A DNA stretch of 64,000 nt, taken from assembly GCA_017553625.1 (NCBI GenBank), contig JAFZKP010000047.1, positions 124,001 to 188,000 of the forward strand. Direction: 5' to 3'. Under the pieces are notes generated by a model. It was not told the origin of the DNA and did not search any database. It was given only the letters and a program-made list of their open reading frames with translations. How positions within the stretch are numbered: position 1 is the first letter of the stretch; each line of letters starts with the position of its first letter. A program made the position numbers and the translations under genes. Of this stretch, positions 41,770 through 50,138 are shown in pieces. The DNA is from Bacteroidales bacterium (GTDB taxonomy: Bacteria; Bacteroidota; Bacteroidia; Bacteroidales; F082).

Positions 41770-42730
41770 ATTTATCAAGCATTCCAATCCCCATTTTCGC
41801 GATTTTTCCGCTTTCTGTAAGCTTTTTCGCCAGTTTGTCAAGGATTCCGTTGACGAAAATCTTGCTCTTCGGGGTGCTGAAATACTTCGAAATCTCAATG
41901 TATTCGTTCATCGTGACCTTTACAGGAATGAACGGGAAGCAGACGAATTCGGTGAGAGCCATCTTCAGAATAATCATGTCCATCAGGCAGATACGCTCTT
42001 TTTCCCAGTTGTTGGTATTTTCGGCGATAAGCTTTCCGAACTCCTCGTCATGCTTGATGGTCTCGCGGAACAGCTCCTGAATGAATCTCTCGTCGGCGTT
42101 CGCCTCCACCGTGTCGGTCTTGTAAATCGTAGGCAGCTTGCTGTAAACGTCAAAGTTCTTCATCTTGCTGAAAAACTCGATAAGCATTGAGCTAACCAAA
42201 TGATAATCATCACAGAAATAAATGCTCTTATCTTCGTAAAAGTCTTGAAGCACGTCCAAATCCGCGAAATAATTCGCCACCATTGTGACGATAAACTTGC
42301 GGTCGTTGGCGAAATTGTCGGTTTTATCCGCCATGTATTTCTTGTATTCCGGTGCGTCTTTCATCATGGTGTAGTATTTTTTCACCACATCCTGATGGTC
42401 GTCAGCCCAGTTAATCTTCAACGCAGCCTCCTGTTTCTTGAAATCCACATTATCCTCTATCACTTTGAGAAGCCTGTTGTTGACATATTTCATATTCGGG
42501 TGCAAATCCTCGTAAGTCGGAATGTATTTATGCTTGTTTTCAGTGATTTTATTCTCAGCAAAACGTTTGGTTTCAACGAGAAACGAAAGCTGCCAGATAA
42601 AAAGCTCGTACAACTTTTCGATGCTCTCAAGCAGATTCTTAATTCCGTTGTTAATGTTGGTCTCACCTGACTCAAGATAAGCGTAGAGTGCTTGTAACAC
42701 CTTGATTCTCAAAAATCTTCTATTCAACAT
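41768..42730 (-). CDS. nusB: Transcription antitermination protein NusB
   Basis: 320 residues, the long Bacteroidetes form. The N-terminal RRFLRIKVLQALYAYLESG and C-terminal VKVTMNEYIEISKYFSTPKSKIFVNGILDKL are the RNA-binding and NusE-binding ends of NusB, with a helical insertion between them. It binds boxA with NusE for rRNA antitermination. In Bacteroidetes it usually stands with the DUF1573-yajC-ybbR-coaE cluster, but here that cluster is at 15.5-17.9 kb. Confidence 0.93.
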   Translation of the reverse strand: MLNRRFLRIKVLQALYAYLESGETNINNGIKNLLESIEKLYELFIWQLSFLVETKRFAENKITENKHKYIPTYEDLHPNMKYVNNRLLKVIEDNVDFKKQEAALKINWADDHQDVVKKYYTMMKDAPEYKKYMADKTDNFANDRKFIVTMVANYFADLDVLQDFYEDKSIYFCDDYHLVSSMLIEFFSKMKNFDVYSKLPTIYKTDTVEANADERFIQELFRETIKHDEEFGKLIAENTNNWEKERICLMDMIILKMALTEFVCFPFIPVKVTMNEYIEISKYFSTPKSKIFVNGILDKLAKKLTESGKIAKMGIGMLDK

Positions 42731-42761
42731 GATCTTTAATTAAACAATGATTTTCAAATTG

Positions 42762-42769
42762 CAAATATA
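42762..42769 (-). promoter_or_regulatory. -7 box (TATATTTG) for nusB
   Basis: Full TAnnTTTG match 31 bp upstream of the ATG at 42730. Confidence 0.55.
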
Positions 42770-42776
42770 CAAAAAA

Positions 42777-44735
42777 TTAACGTTTATGCAACATTCTGAA
42801 CAAGATATTAAAATCTTTTAGAACGGTATAGTCGCGGGCGTACATCACATTAAGCTGCCCGCGCGCCTCGTCGTCGATATCTTCAGACACTATAGAAGCG
42901 GGATTGTAAACACCTTTCTTTATCTCTGGAAGTCGTTGACCGTCAATGGATTCCACAGGACAATAGCCAACCCAGGAGTATCCGCGGAAAAGGACTCTGA
43001 AACAATCGCCGAGGAACTTGACCGGTTTTCTAATAAACCATGCCACAAAAACCCAGAAAACGATTCCGAAAAACGACAATGAAAAGTCGAGAAGACGCTT
43101 CTTTCTTCTGTTCGGCACCGTGTTAATTGTCCGAATATCAACGGTATAGAGGTCTCCTCTCGTATTTATCGAGTTGCTTCCGATGATTGAAAGCGTGTCG
43201 ACTGGCGCGATCTTGTAGTCAAGGTTGCTCGCATGCCATTCCACCATCTTGTCAATTATCTCCTGATGCGTGATGTCTTTTGAGCAGAAAATTATCTCCG
43301 TGATTTTGTAAATTGTGATGATGTCAGGCACCTGAGTGAGGTTGCCGAGATAGTTTTCCGGCACCTCGAAACCGTTTGTCGGGGCAACCAGACCGATGAA
43401 ATCTGGTTTTATCGAAGTGCTCTTCAAAAGCTGTTCAACGCGCTTTGTCTCATCTGAATTTCCAATCACAATAAAGCGTTTTTTGGCATTTTTACCATAT
43501 TGGAAATCAGCGAGTTTTAGTATATAACCTAAAGTTCTACTTAAAGTCATTTGAAGAGCCATCCAGATGGTTCCGAAGAGTATCAACGCCCTCGAAAACC
43601 TTAGACTCGTCGGCAGCAAAGCGTAAAGAACAAGTATCAGAACGCTTCCAATCATCACGCCGCCCGCCGACGGATATATTCTGTACGGCTTGTCGTAACC
43701 GCCAGTAAAATAAGCCGTTATAAGCCAGGCAAGCATATAGAATGGCAAGATTATCGTAAACAGAGGCGTTATCGGATACGAGCCGATGCCGTCATAAATC
43801 ATGTAATGTCCCCAATAATAGCTTATTGCGGCAAGACCTGCATAGCCTACTGTGAAATCGATGAGTGGCATGTAAATCTTGCCCAGAAACTGCGACATCA
43901 GCGCGAGGAAAGCCCTGAAATATATGGCGAAATTGATGAAAAACGAGAACAGTCTTGCGCGTTGCTGCCCGAAATGTTTCTTTGCAAAAATCTCCATCGC
44001 CTTGTAAAATACAAGCACGTAGTTGACACTTGTCTTCTTGGTGCTCTCCCCTTTATAATGGATGATACGCGTCTCAGGGAAATAATAGTTTTTATAACCC
44101 GCCAGAGTGATTCGGTACGAAAGGTCAATGTCCTCGCCATACATAAAAAACGTCTCGTCAAGAAGTCCGCATTTGTCAAGGGTTTCACGACGCATCAGCA
44201 TATAGGCTCCTGCCAAAATATCCACCGGATTCACTTCATTTTCAGGGAGATAGCCGAGATGGTATTTCGAAAAGCGTTTCGAGTGCGGGAACAGCTTGGA
44301 AAGCCCGAAAATCTTATAGAAAGCAGTCATCGGGGTCGGCAGTCCGCGCTTTGACTCTGGCAAGAACTGACCTTTTCCGTCGACCATCTTCACACCGAGA
44401 CCGCCAGCATCAGGATGCGAATCCATGAAACTGATGCATTTGCTGAAAGTGTCGTCCTCGACAACAGTGTCTGGATTCAGAAGCAGCACATATTGTCCCG
44501 TGGAAATCCTAATCGCCTGATTATTAGCCTTTGCGAAGCCCACGTTGTCTTTGTTGGCAATGACTTTCACTTCCGGAAACTTCGCCGCAAGCATCTTAAG
44601 AGAGCCGTCAACGGAATTGTTGTCAACGACAAACACCTCTCCCTCAATGCCTTGCATCGCTCTTCGTACCGAATAGAGGCATTGCTCAAGGAAATGCTCC
44701 ACGTTGTAGTTGACTATAACGACCGACAGTTTCAT
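42777..44735 (-). CDS. GT2 glycosyltransferase fused to a sugar-phosphate-transferase-like membrane region
   Basis: 652 residues from MKLSVVIVNYNVEHF. The first 270 are a rhamnosyltransferase-type GT2 (VFVVDNNSVDGS, DNVGFAKANNQAI, LLLNPDTVVEDD, MYGEDIDLSYRI). Then come several membrane helices, a Rossmann-like CoA-binding_3 region (KRFIVIGNSDETKRVEQLLKS), and a shortened sugar-transferase tail (RRKKRLLDFSLSFFGIVF, SWVGY). Such fusions act in O-antigen or capsule synthesis. The start at 44735, not 44756, is set by a -7 box at 44754-44761. Confidence 0.85.
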   Translation of the reverse strand: MKLSVVIVNYNVEHFLEQCLYSVRRAMQGIEGEVFVVDNNSVDGSLKMLAAKFPEVKVIANKDNVGFAKANNQAIRISTGQYVLLLNPDTVVEDDTFSKCISFMDSHPDAGGLGVKMVDGKGQFLPESKRGLPTPMTAFYKIFGLSKLFPHSKRFSKYHLGYLPENEVNPVDILAGAYMLMRRETLDKCGLLDETFFMYGEDIDLSYRITLAGYKNYYFPETRIIHYKGESTKKTSVNYVLVFYKAMEIFAKKHFGQQRARLFSFFINFAIYFRAFLALMSQFLGKIYMPLIDFTVGYAGLAAISYYWGHYMIYDGIGSYPITPLFTIILPFYMLAWLITAYFTGGYDKPYRIYPSAGGVMIGSVLILVLYALLPTSLRFSRALILFGTIWMALQMTLSRTLGYILKLADFQYGKNAKKRFIVIGNSDETKRVEQLLKSTSIKPDFIGLVAPTNGFEVPENYLGNLTQVPDIITIYKITEIIFCSKDITHQEIIDKMVEWHASNLDYKIAPVDTLSIIGSNSINTRGDLYTVDIRTINTVPNRRKKRLLDFSLSFFGIVFWVFVAWFIRKPVKFLGDCFRVLFRGYSWVGYCPVESIDGQRLPEIKKGVYNPASIVSEDIDDEARGQLNVMYARDYTVLKDFNILFRMLHKR

Positions 44736-44753
44736 TATCATTCTTAAAAAGCG

Positions 44754-44761
44754 CAAAGATA
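44754..44761 (-). promoter_or_regulatory. -7 box (TATCTTTG) for the GT2 gene
   Basis: Full TAnnTTTG match 18 bp upstream of the ATG at 44735; it overlaps and excludes the ATG at 44756. Confidence 0.6.
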
Positions 44762-44808
44762 CGCAAATTATTATTGCCGTGATTTATAATTTTATAAAAT
44801 AATTTCAT

Positions 44809-44816
44809 TATTTTTG
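44809..44816 (+). promoter_or_regulatory. -7 box (TATTTTTG) for the formyltransferase-like gene
   Basis: Full TAnnTTTG match 13 bp before the ATG at 44830, divergent from the box at 44754-44761. Confidence 0.6.
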
Positions 44817-44829
44817 CGCTTTATTTGCG

Positions 44830-46503
44830 ATGGAAGAGCTAAAAAGGAAGATTCGGTTTGGTGTTATGGTCGACGGCGACACTGTCGAGCAATGGCAGTT
44901 TGATACTATCAAATTGTTGATTGACAATGACATAGAACTCGCTTTGATTATTAAAAACGGTAACGAGACGAAGCCATACAAGTCGTTTGGAGATAAGATG
45001 ATTCATTATCCATATCGACAGATTCTGTTCAGGATTTGGCATAGATTTTGGTTTAAACCGGAAGCTAAACGCCGCACGTCTTTTGCAGAGATGTGCCATG
45101 GCACGTCTATTCCTGTCGAAATGACCGTTATCCCAATAATCAAAGGCATTTCCACGTATTTCAAACCAGAAGACGTTGAAAAAATAAAGGCATTTGACCT
45201 CGATTTTATACTACGTTTCGGTTTTGACATCATTCGAGGTGATGTCTTGACGAGTGCAAGATACGGAATCTGGTCGTTCCACCATGATGATGAACGTGTT
45301 GTGCGCGGCGGTCCCCCCGGATTCTGGGAGTTCATGCGCGACATTCCGAGAAACGGAGTTATATTGCAACAACTGACCGACGAATTGGATAAAGGTCTGA
45401 TTCTCAAGAGAATACAACTTGACACGGTGTTACACTCATACAAATTCAATCTTAACAGGTTGTTGGAAGAATCAGTTTTCATGCCTTTACAGGTTGCCAA
45501 AGAACTGATTGTCAACGGAAAACTTGAGCCGGAACTGTCACAATCGAAGGCACCGATACAGCATCCGCCACGTAACTTCATGATGCTCAAATATTTCTGG
45601 CTGTGTTTATGGCGCAAGGTTGTTTTCCATTGGAATTATTATTTCCGGCAAGAAGATTGGAATGTGGGATATTGCATGCACCCATTTGAGACGGATTTTC
45701 ATCAGTCTTTACAGTCAACTATCCATTGGTTAAAACCGCCGAAATCAGACTACTTCGCCGACCCGTTCATTATCACGACCAAGGACGACACATATTTGTT
45801 TTTCGAATGGTTTTCGAACAAAAACGGCAAAGCAGACCTCGCTGTGGCAAAGAAATCGGAAAATTTCGAAGTTTATCACAAGATTACAGATTTCCCAGAA
45901 CACAGGTCCTACCCTTTTGTATTTGAATATCAAGACGTTATATATTGCATTCCTGAGGCAAACAAAACGAACAGGGTATCATTGTATCGTTTCGTAGAGA
46001 CGTGGCATGGCGCGTCTCTACAATGGGATTGTGATTTATTGCATGGATATTTCGTTGATTCAACATTATATCATCACAACGACGGCAGATGGTATCTGTT
46101 CACGACACCGCAAAACCAGGCTCACACCCACCTATTATTATTTGTTGCCGACGACCTGCGCGGTCCTTACCGTCCGCATTACAATAACCCCGTCAAGGTG
46201 GATTGCCATAGCGCTAGACCGGCTGGAAAGATAACAAAAACAGATGGAGAATTGGTTCGTCCGGCGCAAAACAGCACCCGACACTATGGTGAAAGTATAA
46301 CTTTAAATAAGATAATTAAACTAAATGAATATCAATATATTGAAAAAGAAGTAAAAGAAATAAAACCAGACAATAATTGGTCGTACAATAAAGGTGTTCA
46401 CACGCTCAACAGCGATGGCGACATTACCGTGTTTGATGCCAAAAGGTTCACGTTCACTTTGACAGGATTTTGTCAACAAATCAGACAACGATTTAAACAT
46501 TAA
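44830..46503 (+). CDS. Formyltransferase-like / GIPC-transferase-N-like protein carrying two palindrome-encoded inserts
   Basis: 557 residues. The N-terminal part is a formyl-transferase-like domain (LDFILRFGFDIIRGDVLTSARYGIWSFHHDDE and RGGPPGFWEFM). The C-terminal part (FADPFIITTKDDTYLFFEWFSNKNGKADLAV, YPFVFEYQDVIYCIPEA, VDSTLYHHNDGRWYLFTTP) resembles the beta-propeller-like N-terminal domain of glucosamine inositolphosphorylceramide transferases. It lies between a glycosyltransferase and a flippase, so it likely modifies a polysaccharide. The palindromes at 45085-45112 and 45994-46021 are translated in the same frame as AEMCHGTSI and VETWHGASL. The second is an evident insertion between YRF and QWDCDLLHG. 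Confidence 0.8.
   Translation: MEELKRKIRFGVMVDGDTVEQWQFDTIKLLIDNDIELALIIKNGNETKPYKSFGDKMIHYPYRQILFRIWHRFWFKPEAKRRTSFAEMCHGTSIPVEMTVIPIIKGISTYFKPEDVEKIKAFDLDFILRFGFDIIRGDVLTSARYGIWSFHHDDERVVRGGPPGFWEFMRDIPRNGVILQQLTDELDKGLILKRIQLDTVLHSYKFNLNRLLEESVFMPLQVAKELIVNGKLEPELSQSKAPIQHPPRNFMMLKYFWLCLWRKVVFHWNYYFRQEDWNVGYCMHPFETDFHQSLQSTIHWLKPPKSDYFADPFIITTKDDTYLFFEWFSNKNGKADLAVAKKSENFEVYHKITDFPEHRSYPFVFEYQDVIYCIPEANKTNRVSLYRFVETWHGASLQWDCDLLHGYFVDSTLYHHNDGRWYLFTTPQNQAHTHLLLFVADDLRGPYRPHYNNPVKVDCHSARPAGKITKTDGELVRPAQNSTRHYGESITLNKIIKLNEYQYIEKEVKEIKPDNNWSYNKGVHTLNSDGDITVFDAKRFTFTLTGFCQQIRQRFKH
45085..45112. repeat. Palindrome family B, copy 1, degenerate, inside a coding sequence
   Basis: Centred on the perfect 12-bp palindrome GTGCCATGGCAC. 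It matches the family B copies at 22 of 28 positions as I align them. Translated as AEMCHGTSI in frame within 44830-46503. Confidence 0.55.
45994..46021. repeat. Palindrome family B, copy 2, inside a coding sequence
   Basis: GTAGAGACG / CGTCTCTAC perfect 9-bp outer stem with TGGCATGGCG between. It is in frame and codes for VETWHGASL. Same family as 49021-49048. Confidence 0.8.
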
Positions 46504-46506
46504 GAT

Positions 46507-47832
46507 ATGATAAAGAAAATCTTCGGCACATTCGGCACGCGTGTTCTCAACGCCATCTGCGGTTTCATCACGCTGTGGTTCGCCTCGCATTATCTCGGCG
46601 CAGAAGCTTGGGGTGTGTGCGGCATTGTGCTTCTCGACGTGTCGTTGCTTCTCATCGGCGTTGAGCTTCTTGCCGGAAGCGGTCTTGTTTATTTCACGCC
46701 ACGGAAATCGTACCGCACGCTGTTCAAGATTTCATACATCTGGTCGGCTCTCATTGTAGCTTTTTACGCGCTGATGATATATCTCTTCTCTTTCATTCCC
46801 GAGAGTTTCAGCCATCATTTCTCAAAATTTTTCGGCGAAAGCGCGGAGTTCATCCCAGAAGGCTATCACTGGATGGTGTTGCTTATTGTTTTTGTTTACA
46901 GTCTGCACAATTTCAACCTCACCACCATGCTCGGCAAAGAGCGCGTCGGAACAAACAACATGTTGTTTATCATACAGTTCATGACCCAGATGTGCTCGAT
47001 GCTGGTGTATATTTTCGTTTTCGACATCCGCAACGCCGACGCTGCAGTTTATTCTTTCCTAACAGGTTACACAGTAAGCTATCTGTGCGGTTTGACACAG
47101 ATTTGGCCTTACCTGAAGGAAAAAGGCGACGATTCGGTTATCGGCACGGTGAAGGAGATGTTCAAATTCGGCAGTATAATACAGCTTTCCACATTGGTTT
47201 CGATGTTAAACCGCAGGCTCAGCTTCCTAATTATCAAAGGATTCTGGGGTGATGCGCCTGTCGGGGTGTTCAACGCGGCGACACAGGTGTCGGAATCGCC
47301 GAAGATGATAGGACACAGCATCGCCATGGTGCAGTTTTCTAAAATAAGCAATTTGAACGACAACGACTTAGCTGCAAAAATCACTGTTCAGCTCTTGAAG
47401 ACCGCCACCATACTGACAGCGATTTGCATATTCATTGTCTGCATCATCCCGACGAGCGTTTATTCATGGCTTTTCACCAAAGATTTCGCCGCGATGCGCA
47501 TGGTGATGGTCGCCTTGGCGCCCGGCGTTGTCTTTATGGCGATGCACATGGTCTTCAGCCATTATTTCTCAGGCATCAACAAACCGCAGCACAATCTTTA
47601 CGCCGCTTTAGTAGGACTGGCTGTAACTATTCCGTCGCTTTACCTTTTGATTCCAACGTTCGGGATGGTCGGCGCCGGTATCTCCGCCTCACTGACCAAC
47701 TTCGGAATAATCACCTATCAGTGGGTTATCTTCAAGAAACTCAGCAAAACATCGGTCAAGAAGCTTCTTGTGACGAAAGAAGACATCAAAATGCTGATTG
47801 CCGGAATAAAAGACATGGTTATAAACCATTAG
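46507..47832 (+). CDS. Oligosaccharide flippase (Wzx/PST family)
   Basis: 441 residues with about 12-14 membrane segments. The start MIKKIFGTFGTRVLNAICGFITLWFASHYLGAEAWG and the mid-protein repeat (FKFGSIIQLSTLVSMLNRRLSFLII) are typical of MOP-superfamily polysaccharide transporters. It should flip lipid-linked glycan repeat units across the inner membrane. It starts 3 bp after the formyltransferase-like gene, so the two are probably one operon with the GT2 gene divergent. Confidence 0.88.
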   Translation: MIKKIFGTFGTRVLNAICGFITLWFASHYLGAEAWGVCGIVLLDVSLLLIGVELLAGSGLVYFTPRKSYRTLFKISYIWSALIVAFYALMIYLFSFIPESFSHHFSKFFGESAEFIPEGYHWMVLLIVFVYSLHNFNLTTMLGKERVGTNNMLFIIQFMTQMCSMLVYIFVFDIRNADAAVYSFLTGYTVSYLCGLTQIWPYLKEKGDDSVIGTVKEMFKFGSIIQLSTLVSMLNRRLSFLIIKGFWGDAPVGVFNAATQVSESPKMIGHSIAMVQFSKISNLNDNDLAAKITVQLLKTATILTAICIFIVCIIPTSVYSWLFTKDFAAMRMVMVALAPGVVFMAMHMVFSHYFSGINKPQHNLYAALVGLAVTIPSLYLLIPTFGMVGAGISASLTNFGIITYQWVIFKKLSKTSVKKLLVTKEDIKMLIAGIKDMVINH

Positions 47833-47843
47833 TTTTACAATGG

Positions 47844-47885
47844 TTATTCCTTCACGATTCTTTCGGTGTATTCCTTGCCGTCTAA
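47844..47885 (-). pseudogene. Possible gene-end remnant (DGKEYTERIVKE)
   Basis: On the minus strand an open stretch encodes LDGKEYTERIVKE and then a stop, with a stop codon just upstream. It looks like a C-terminus of a lost gene. Nearby DNA at 47889-47920 (GACTGTCCTAAAAAGG...) has an IS-end-like look. Very short; could be chance. Confidence 0.25.
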
Positions 47886-47938
47886 TTAATGACTGTCCTA
47901 AAAAGGGGAAGTTTACACTGTGGTAAAAATCATTCGCT

Positions 47939-48847
47939 TCATAAAACTAGTAATGTTTCACATTTGGTATTATTAGAGCCATATAATAAAACATAATACA
48001 CTCCTTTGGGAAACATGCTAATGTCAATGGTTTTTTCCGCCTCATTCATAATGTCATGATACAACATTCTGCCAAAAGAGTCGAAAATCTCAATTGTTTC
48101 ACAAATTTGATCACCATGCTTAATGGAAACAACGTCCCGCGTTGGATTAGGATACACCCATACATCAGCCACATGATCTTCTGGTACATCCCAATAGTTT
48201 ATAACACATTCGTCATAATTCGGGTTATCCCAACACAATACCCCGTCCTCATAATAGCACAGCATTTCTGTTGTCATCGGGTAATAGAAGGGGTTGACAG
48301 GATTGTTTCTCGTACCACTGAAAGGGAATCCCAATTCACTGCCCATTCCTTCTATCCAAACCTCGGTTAAGTCGGCATTTGTCTCATAATGAAGATGAAA
48401 AACACGCCTTTCATCATCATTAATAATGGTGTCGGTCACAGCATCCAACACCAATCCCGTCTCGTTGTTTTCAAGTTGAACGTACGCAGTATCACCAATA
48501 TTCAATTTCCAATCATATATAAGGTATTCTTCCGAAACCTGTTTCCAATTGTTGATTTTTCTCATGAAAACCTTACCATCTTCCTCACGGTACATGCCAT
48601 AAGAAATCCCAACAATATCACCACTATCACAATACAGCATCTTGTAAACGTACCCATTATATTGTGCATACTGATTAAAATAAAAGATGATGGTGCTGGG
48701 TTGTATTGTCGTCGATGTGGGGGTAGTATAAACGTTCCATTGCTGACCTGTTTGATAAACGCCAGGTTGGGAATATGCATGATAAGACTCGGAAAAAGTC
48801 AACAGAGCCGACAGAAAAACAAAGCTCTTTAGTGTAAATGTTTTCAT
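47939..48847 (-). CDS. Secreted hypothetical protein with T9SS type A sorting domain
   Basis: 302 residues with a Sec signal peptide (FVFLSALLTFSESYHAYSQ). The middle has no family I recognise; it contains W/Y-rich beta segments (GVYQTGQQWNVYTTP, YLIYDWKLNIGDTAYVQLEN). The last 75 residues are a type A sorting domain: DVWVYPNPTRDVVSI, ETIEIFDSFGRMLYH, DISMFPKGVYYVLL. It is likely exported to the surface. The -7 box is at 48886-48893. No role can be assigned. Confidence 0.75.
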   Translation of the reverse strand: MKTFTLKSFVFLSALLTFSESYHAYSQPGVYQTGQQWNVYTTPTSTTIQPSTIIFYFNQYAQYNGYVYKMLYCDSGDIVGISYGMYREEDGKVFMRKINNWKQVSEEYLIYDWKLNIGDTAYVQLENNETGLVLDAVTDTIINDDERRVFHLHYETNADLTEVWIEGMGSELGFPFSGTRNNPVNPFYYPMTTEMLCYYEDGVLCWDNPNYDECVINYWDVPEDHVADVWVYPNPTRDVVSIKHGDQICETIEIFDSFGRMLYHDIMNEAEKTIDISMFPKGVYYVLLYGSNNTKCETLLVL

Positions 48848-48885
48848 AATTCGAAGTGTTTAAGTTATTAAATATGTATCATTGG

Positions 48886-48893
48886 CAAATTTA
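48886..48893 (-). promoter_or_regulatory. -7 box (TAAATTTG) for the T9SS hypothetical gene
   Basis: Full TAnnTTTG match 38 bp upstream of the ATG at 48847. Confidence 0.55.
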
Positions 48894-49020
48894 TAAAATT
48901 TTTTAATAAAACATGGAGATTTGAGGAAATTTTTTAGGGGGGTGGTTGATTATCAATGTTTTATAAACATAAAACTGGATTTTAACAATTTTTAACATTT
49001 CCCGCACATAAAACGACGAC

Positions 49021-49048
49021 GTAGAGACGCGCCATGGCACGTATCTAC
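49021..49048. repeat. Palindrome family B, copy 3, intergenic
   Basis: GTAGAGACG...CGTATCTAC ends around GCGCCATGGCAC; nearly perfect palindrome. The same family occurs inside a coding sequence at 45085 and 45994. Confidence 0.75.
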
Positions 49049-49171
49049 AGAACGAAATCGGTTCAACTGCGCATTGCCGGTCTTATAGAGGGCTGCTGCT
49101 CCACAACGGGCTCGGGCTGCTTCACACAGGAGAGAAGCAGTGCTGAAAACTTTACAAATAACAATGTCAGG

Positions 49172-50068
49172 CTAATATTTCTTTTTAGGCTGGTATGCCG
49201 TGATAATCACCGCGCCGAGAATCAACACGATACCGATTGCGAGACGCAAACCGAAAGCCTCGTTGAATACGAAAATTCCGATTAATACGGCTGTCAAAGG
49301 CTCCAAAGCGCCGAGGATTGCTGTCGGCGTGGCTCCCACATATTTCGAAGCGTAAACCATCAGTACGAGCGACAAAGTGGCAGGGACAACAGCGAGCCAT
49401 ACGGAGTAAAACCAGCTCACGGCATTATGCGGAAGCTTCAACGGATTTCCGGTAAGCCAGGCAAACACCGCCATTCCGATAGCGCAATAAAGCACCACGT
49501 AGAAATTAATCTTAAACGACGACATCTCAAGCGGGCAACGGTTCACCACGATGATGTAAATGGCGTAAGTGAGAGCCGAAACGAGCACCAGAATCACGCC
49601 AAGGGTGTCCAAAGCGCCTCCGGCATCGCTCCAATAAAGCAAAAGCACGCCCACAAGCGACAAAACTATGGCGATTATAGTCTTGAATCCTGCTTTCTCC
49701 TTGAAAAACAAGCCCATTATCACCGCCGTCATGATGGGATATGTGAACAGAAGCGTTGATGCCACTCCCGCCGCGATGTATTTGAAGCTGAAATACAGCG
49801 TCATCGAAGAAGCTGTGAAAAGCAAGCCGAGGGCAGTAAGAGTGCCGAACTCCTTTTTAGTCACTTTCAGGTGTTCCTTTCTGACAATCAATATGATAGA
49901 GATGATAATCCATGCCATGCTGAAACGGCTGAACAGCACGGAATTGGTGTTCATGCCCTGCTCATAAAGCTTCAGCGCGCCAAGCGGGTTCGTGCCGTAA
50001 AACACAGCCGCGAGGATACCGCAAATCGTGCCGAAAACTTTCTTGTTTGAAGTTATTTTGTTATCCAT
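49172..50068 (-). CDS. EamA-family (DMT) transporter
   Basis: 298 residues from MDNKITSNKKVFGTICGILAAVFYG. Ten membrane helices in two EamA halves, each with the pattern LGxxxA-PxxTAxxxGxxxxE: FTYPIMTAVIMGLFFKE and GALEPLTAVLIGIFVFNE. Members export metabolites or amino acids; the substrate is unknown. The ATG at 50179 is rejected because the region upstream of 50068 is the divergent parE promoter. Confidence 0.9.
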   Translation of the reverse strand: MDNKITSNKKVFGTICGILAAVFYGTNPLGALKLYEQGMNTNSVLFSRFSMAWIIISIILIVRKEHLKVTKKEFGTLTALGLLFTASSMTLYFSFKYIAAGVASTLLFTYPIMTAVIMGLFFKEKAGFKTIIAIVLSLVGVLLLYWSDAGGALDTLGVILVLVSALTYAIYIIVVNRCPLEMSSFKINFYVVLYCAIGMAVFAWLTGNPLKLPHNAVSWFYSVWLAVVPATLSLVLMVYASKYVGATPTAILGALEPLTAVLIGIFVFNEAFGLRLAIGIVLILGAVIITAYQPKKKY

Positions 50069-50109
50069 AATTAATTTCAAAAAAACGTGCAAAAATATGA
50101 TTTTTTTAT

Positions 50110-50117
50110 TATCTTTG
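50110..50117 (+). promoter_or_regulatory. -7 box (TATCTTTG) for parE
   Basis: Full TAnnTTTG match 21 bp before the ATG at 50139; it excludes the ATG at 50028. Confidence 0.6.
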
Positions 50118-50138
50118 CGCAAAGAATTTTTTGAGAAC

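Larger units (their letters stand above)
48848..49171. other. 324-bp intergenic region
   Basis: Between the T9SS protein and the EamA gene. It holds the TAAATTTG box of the former (48886-48893) and palindrome family B copy 3 (49021-49048). The rest (48900-49020 and 49049-49171) is unannotated; I see no gene in it. Confidence 0.5.

Noticed and set aside
47886-47938. Intact insertion sequence at 47889
   Set aside because: There is no transposase frame and no matching inverted terminal repeat; only an IS-like end was suspected.
50028-50138. N-terminal extension of ParE (ATG at 50028)
   Set aside because: The -7 box at 50110-50117 and the usual ParE start near MAEE argue for 50139.
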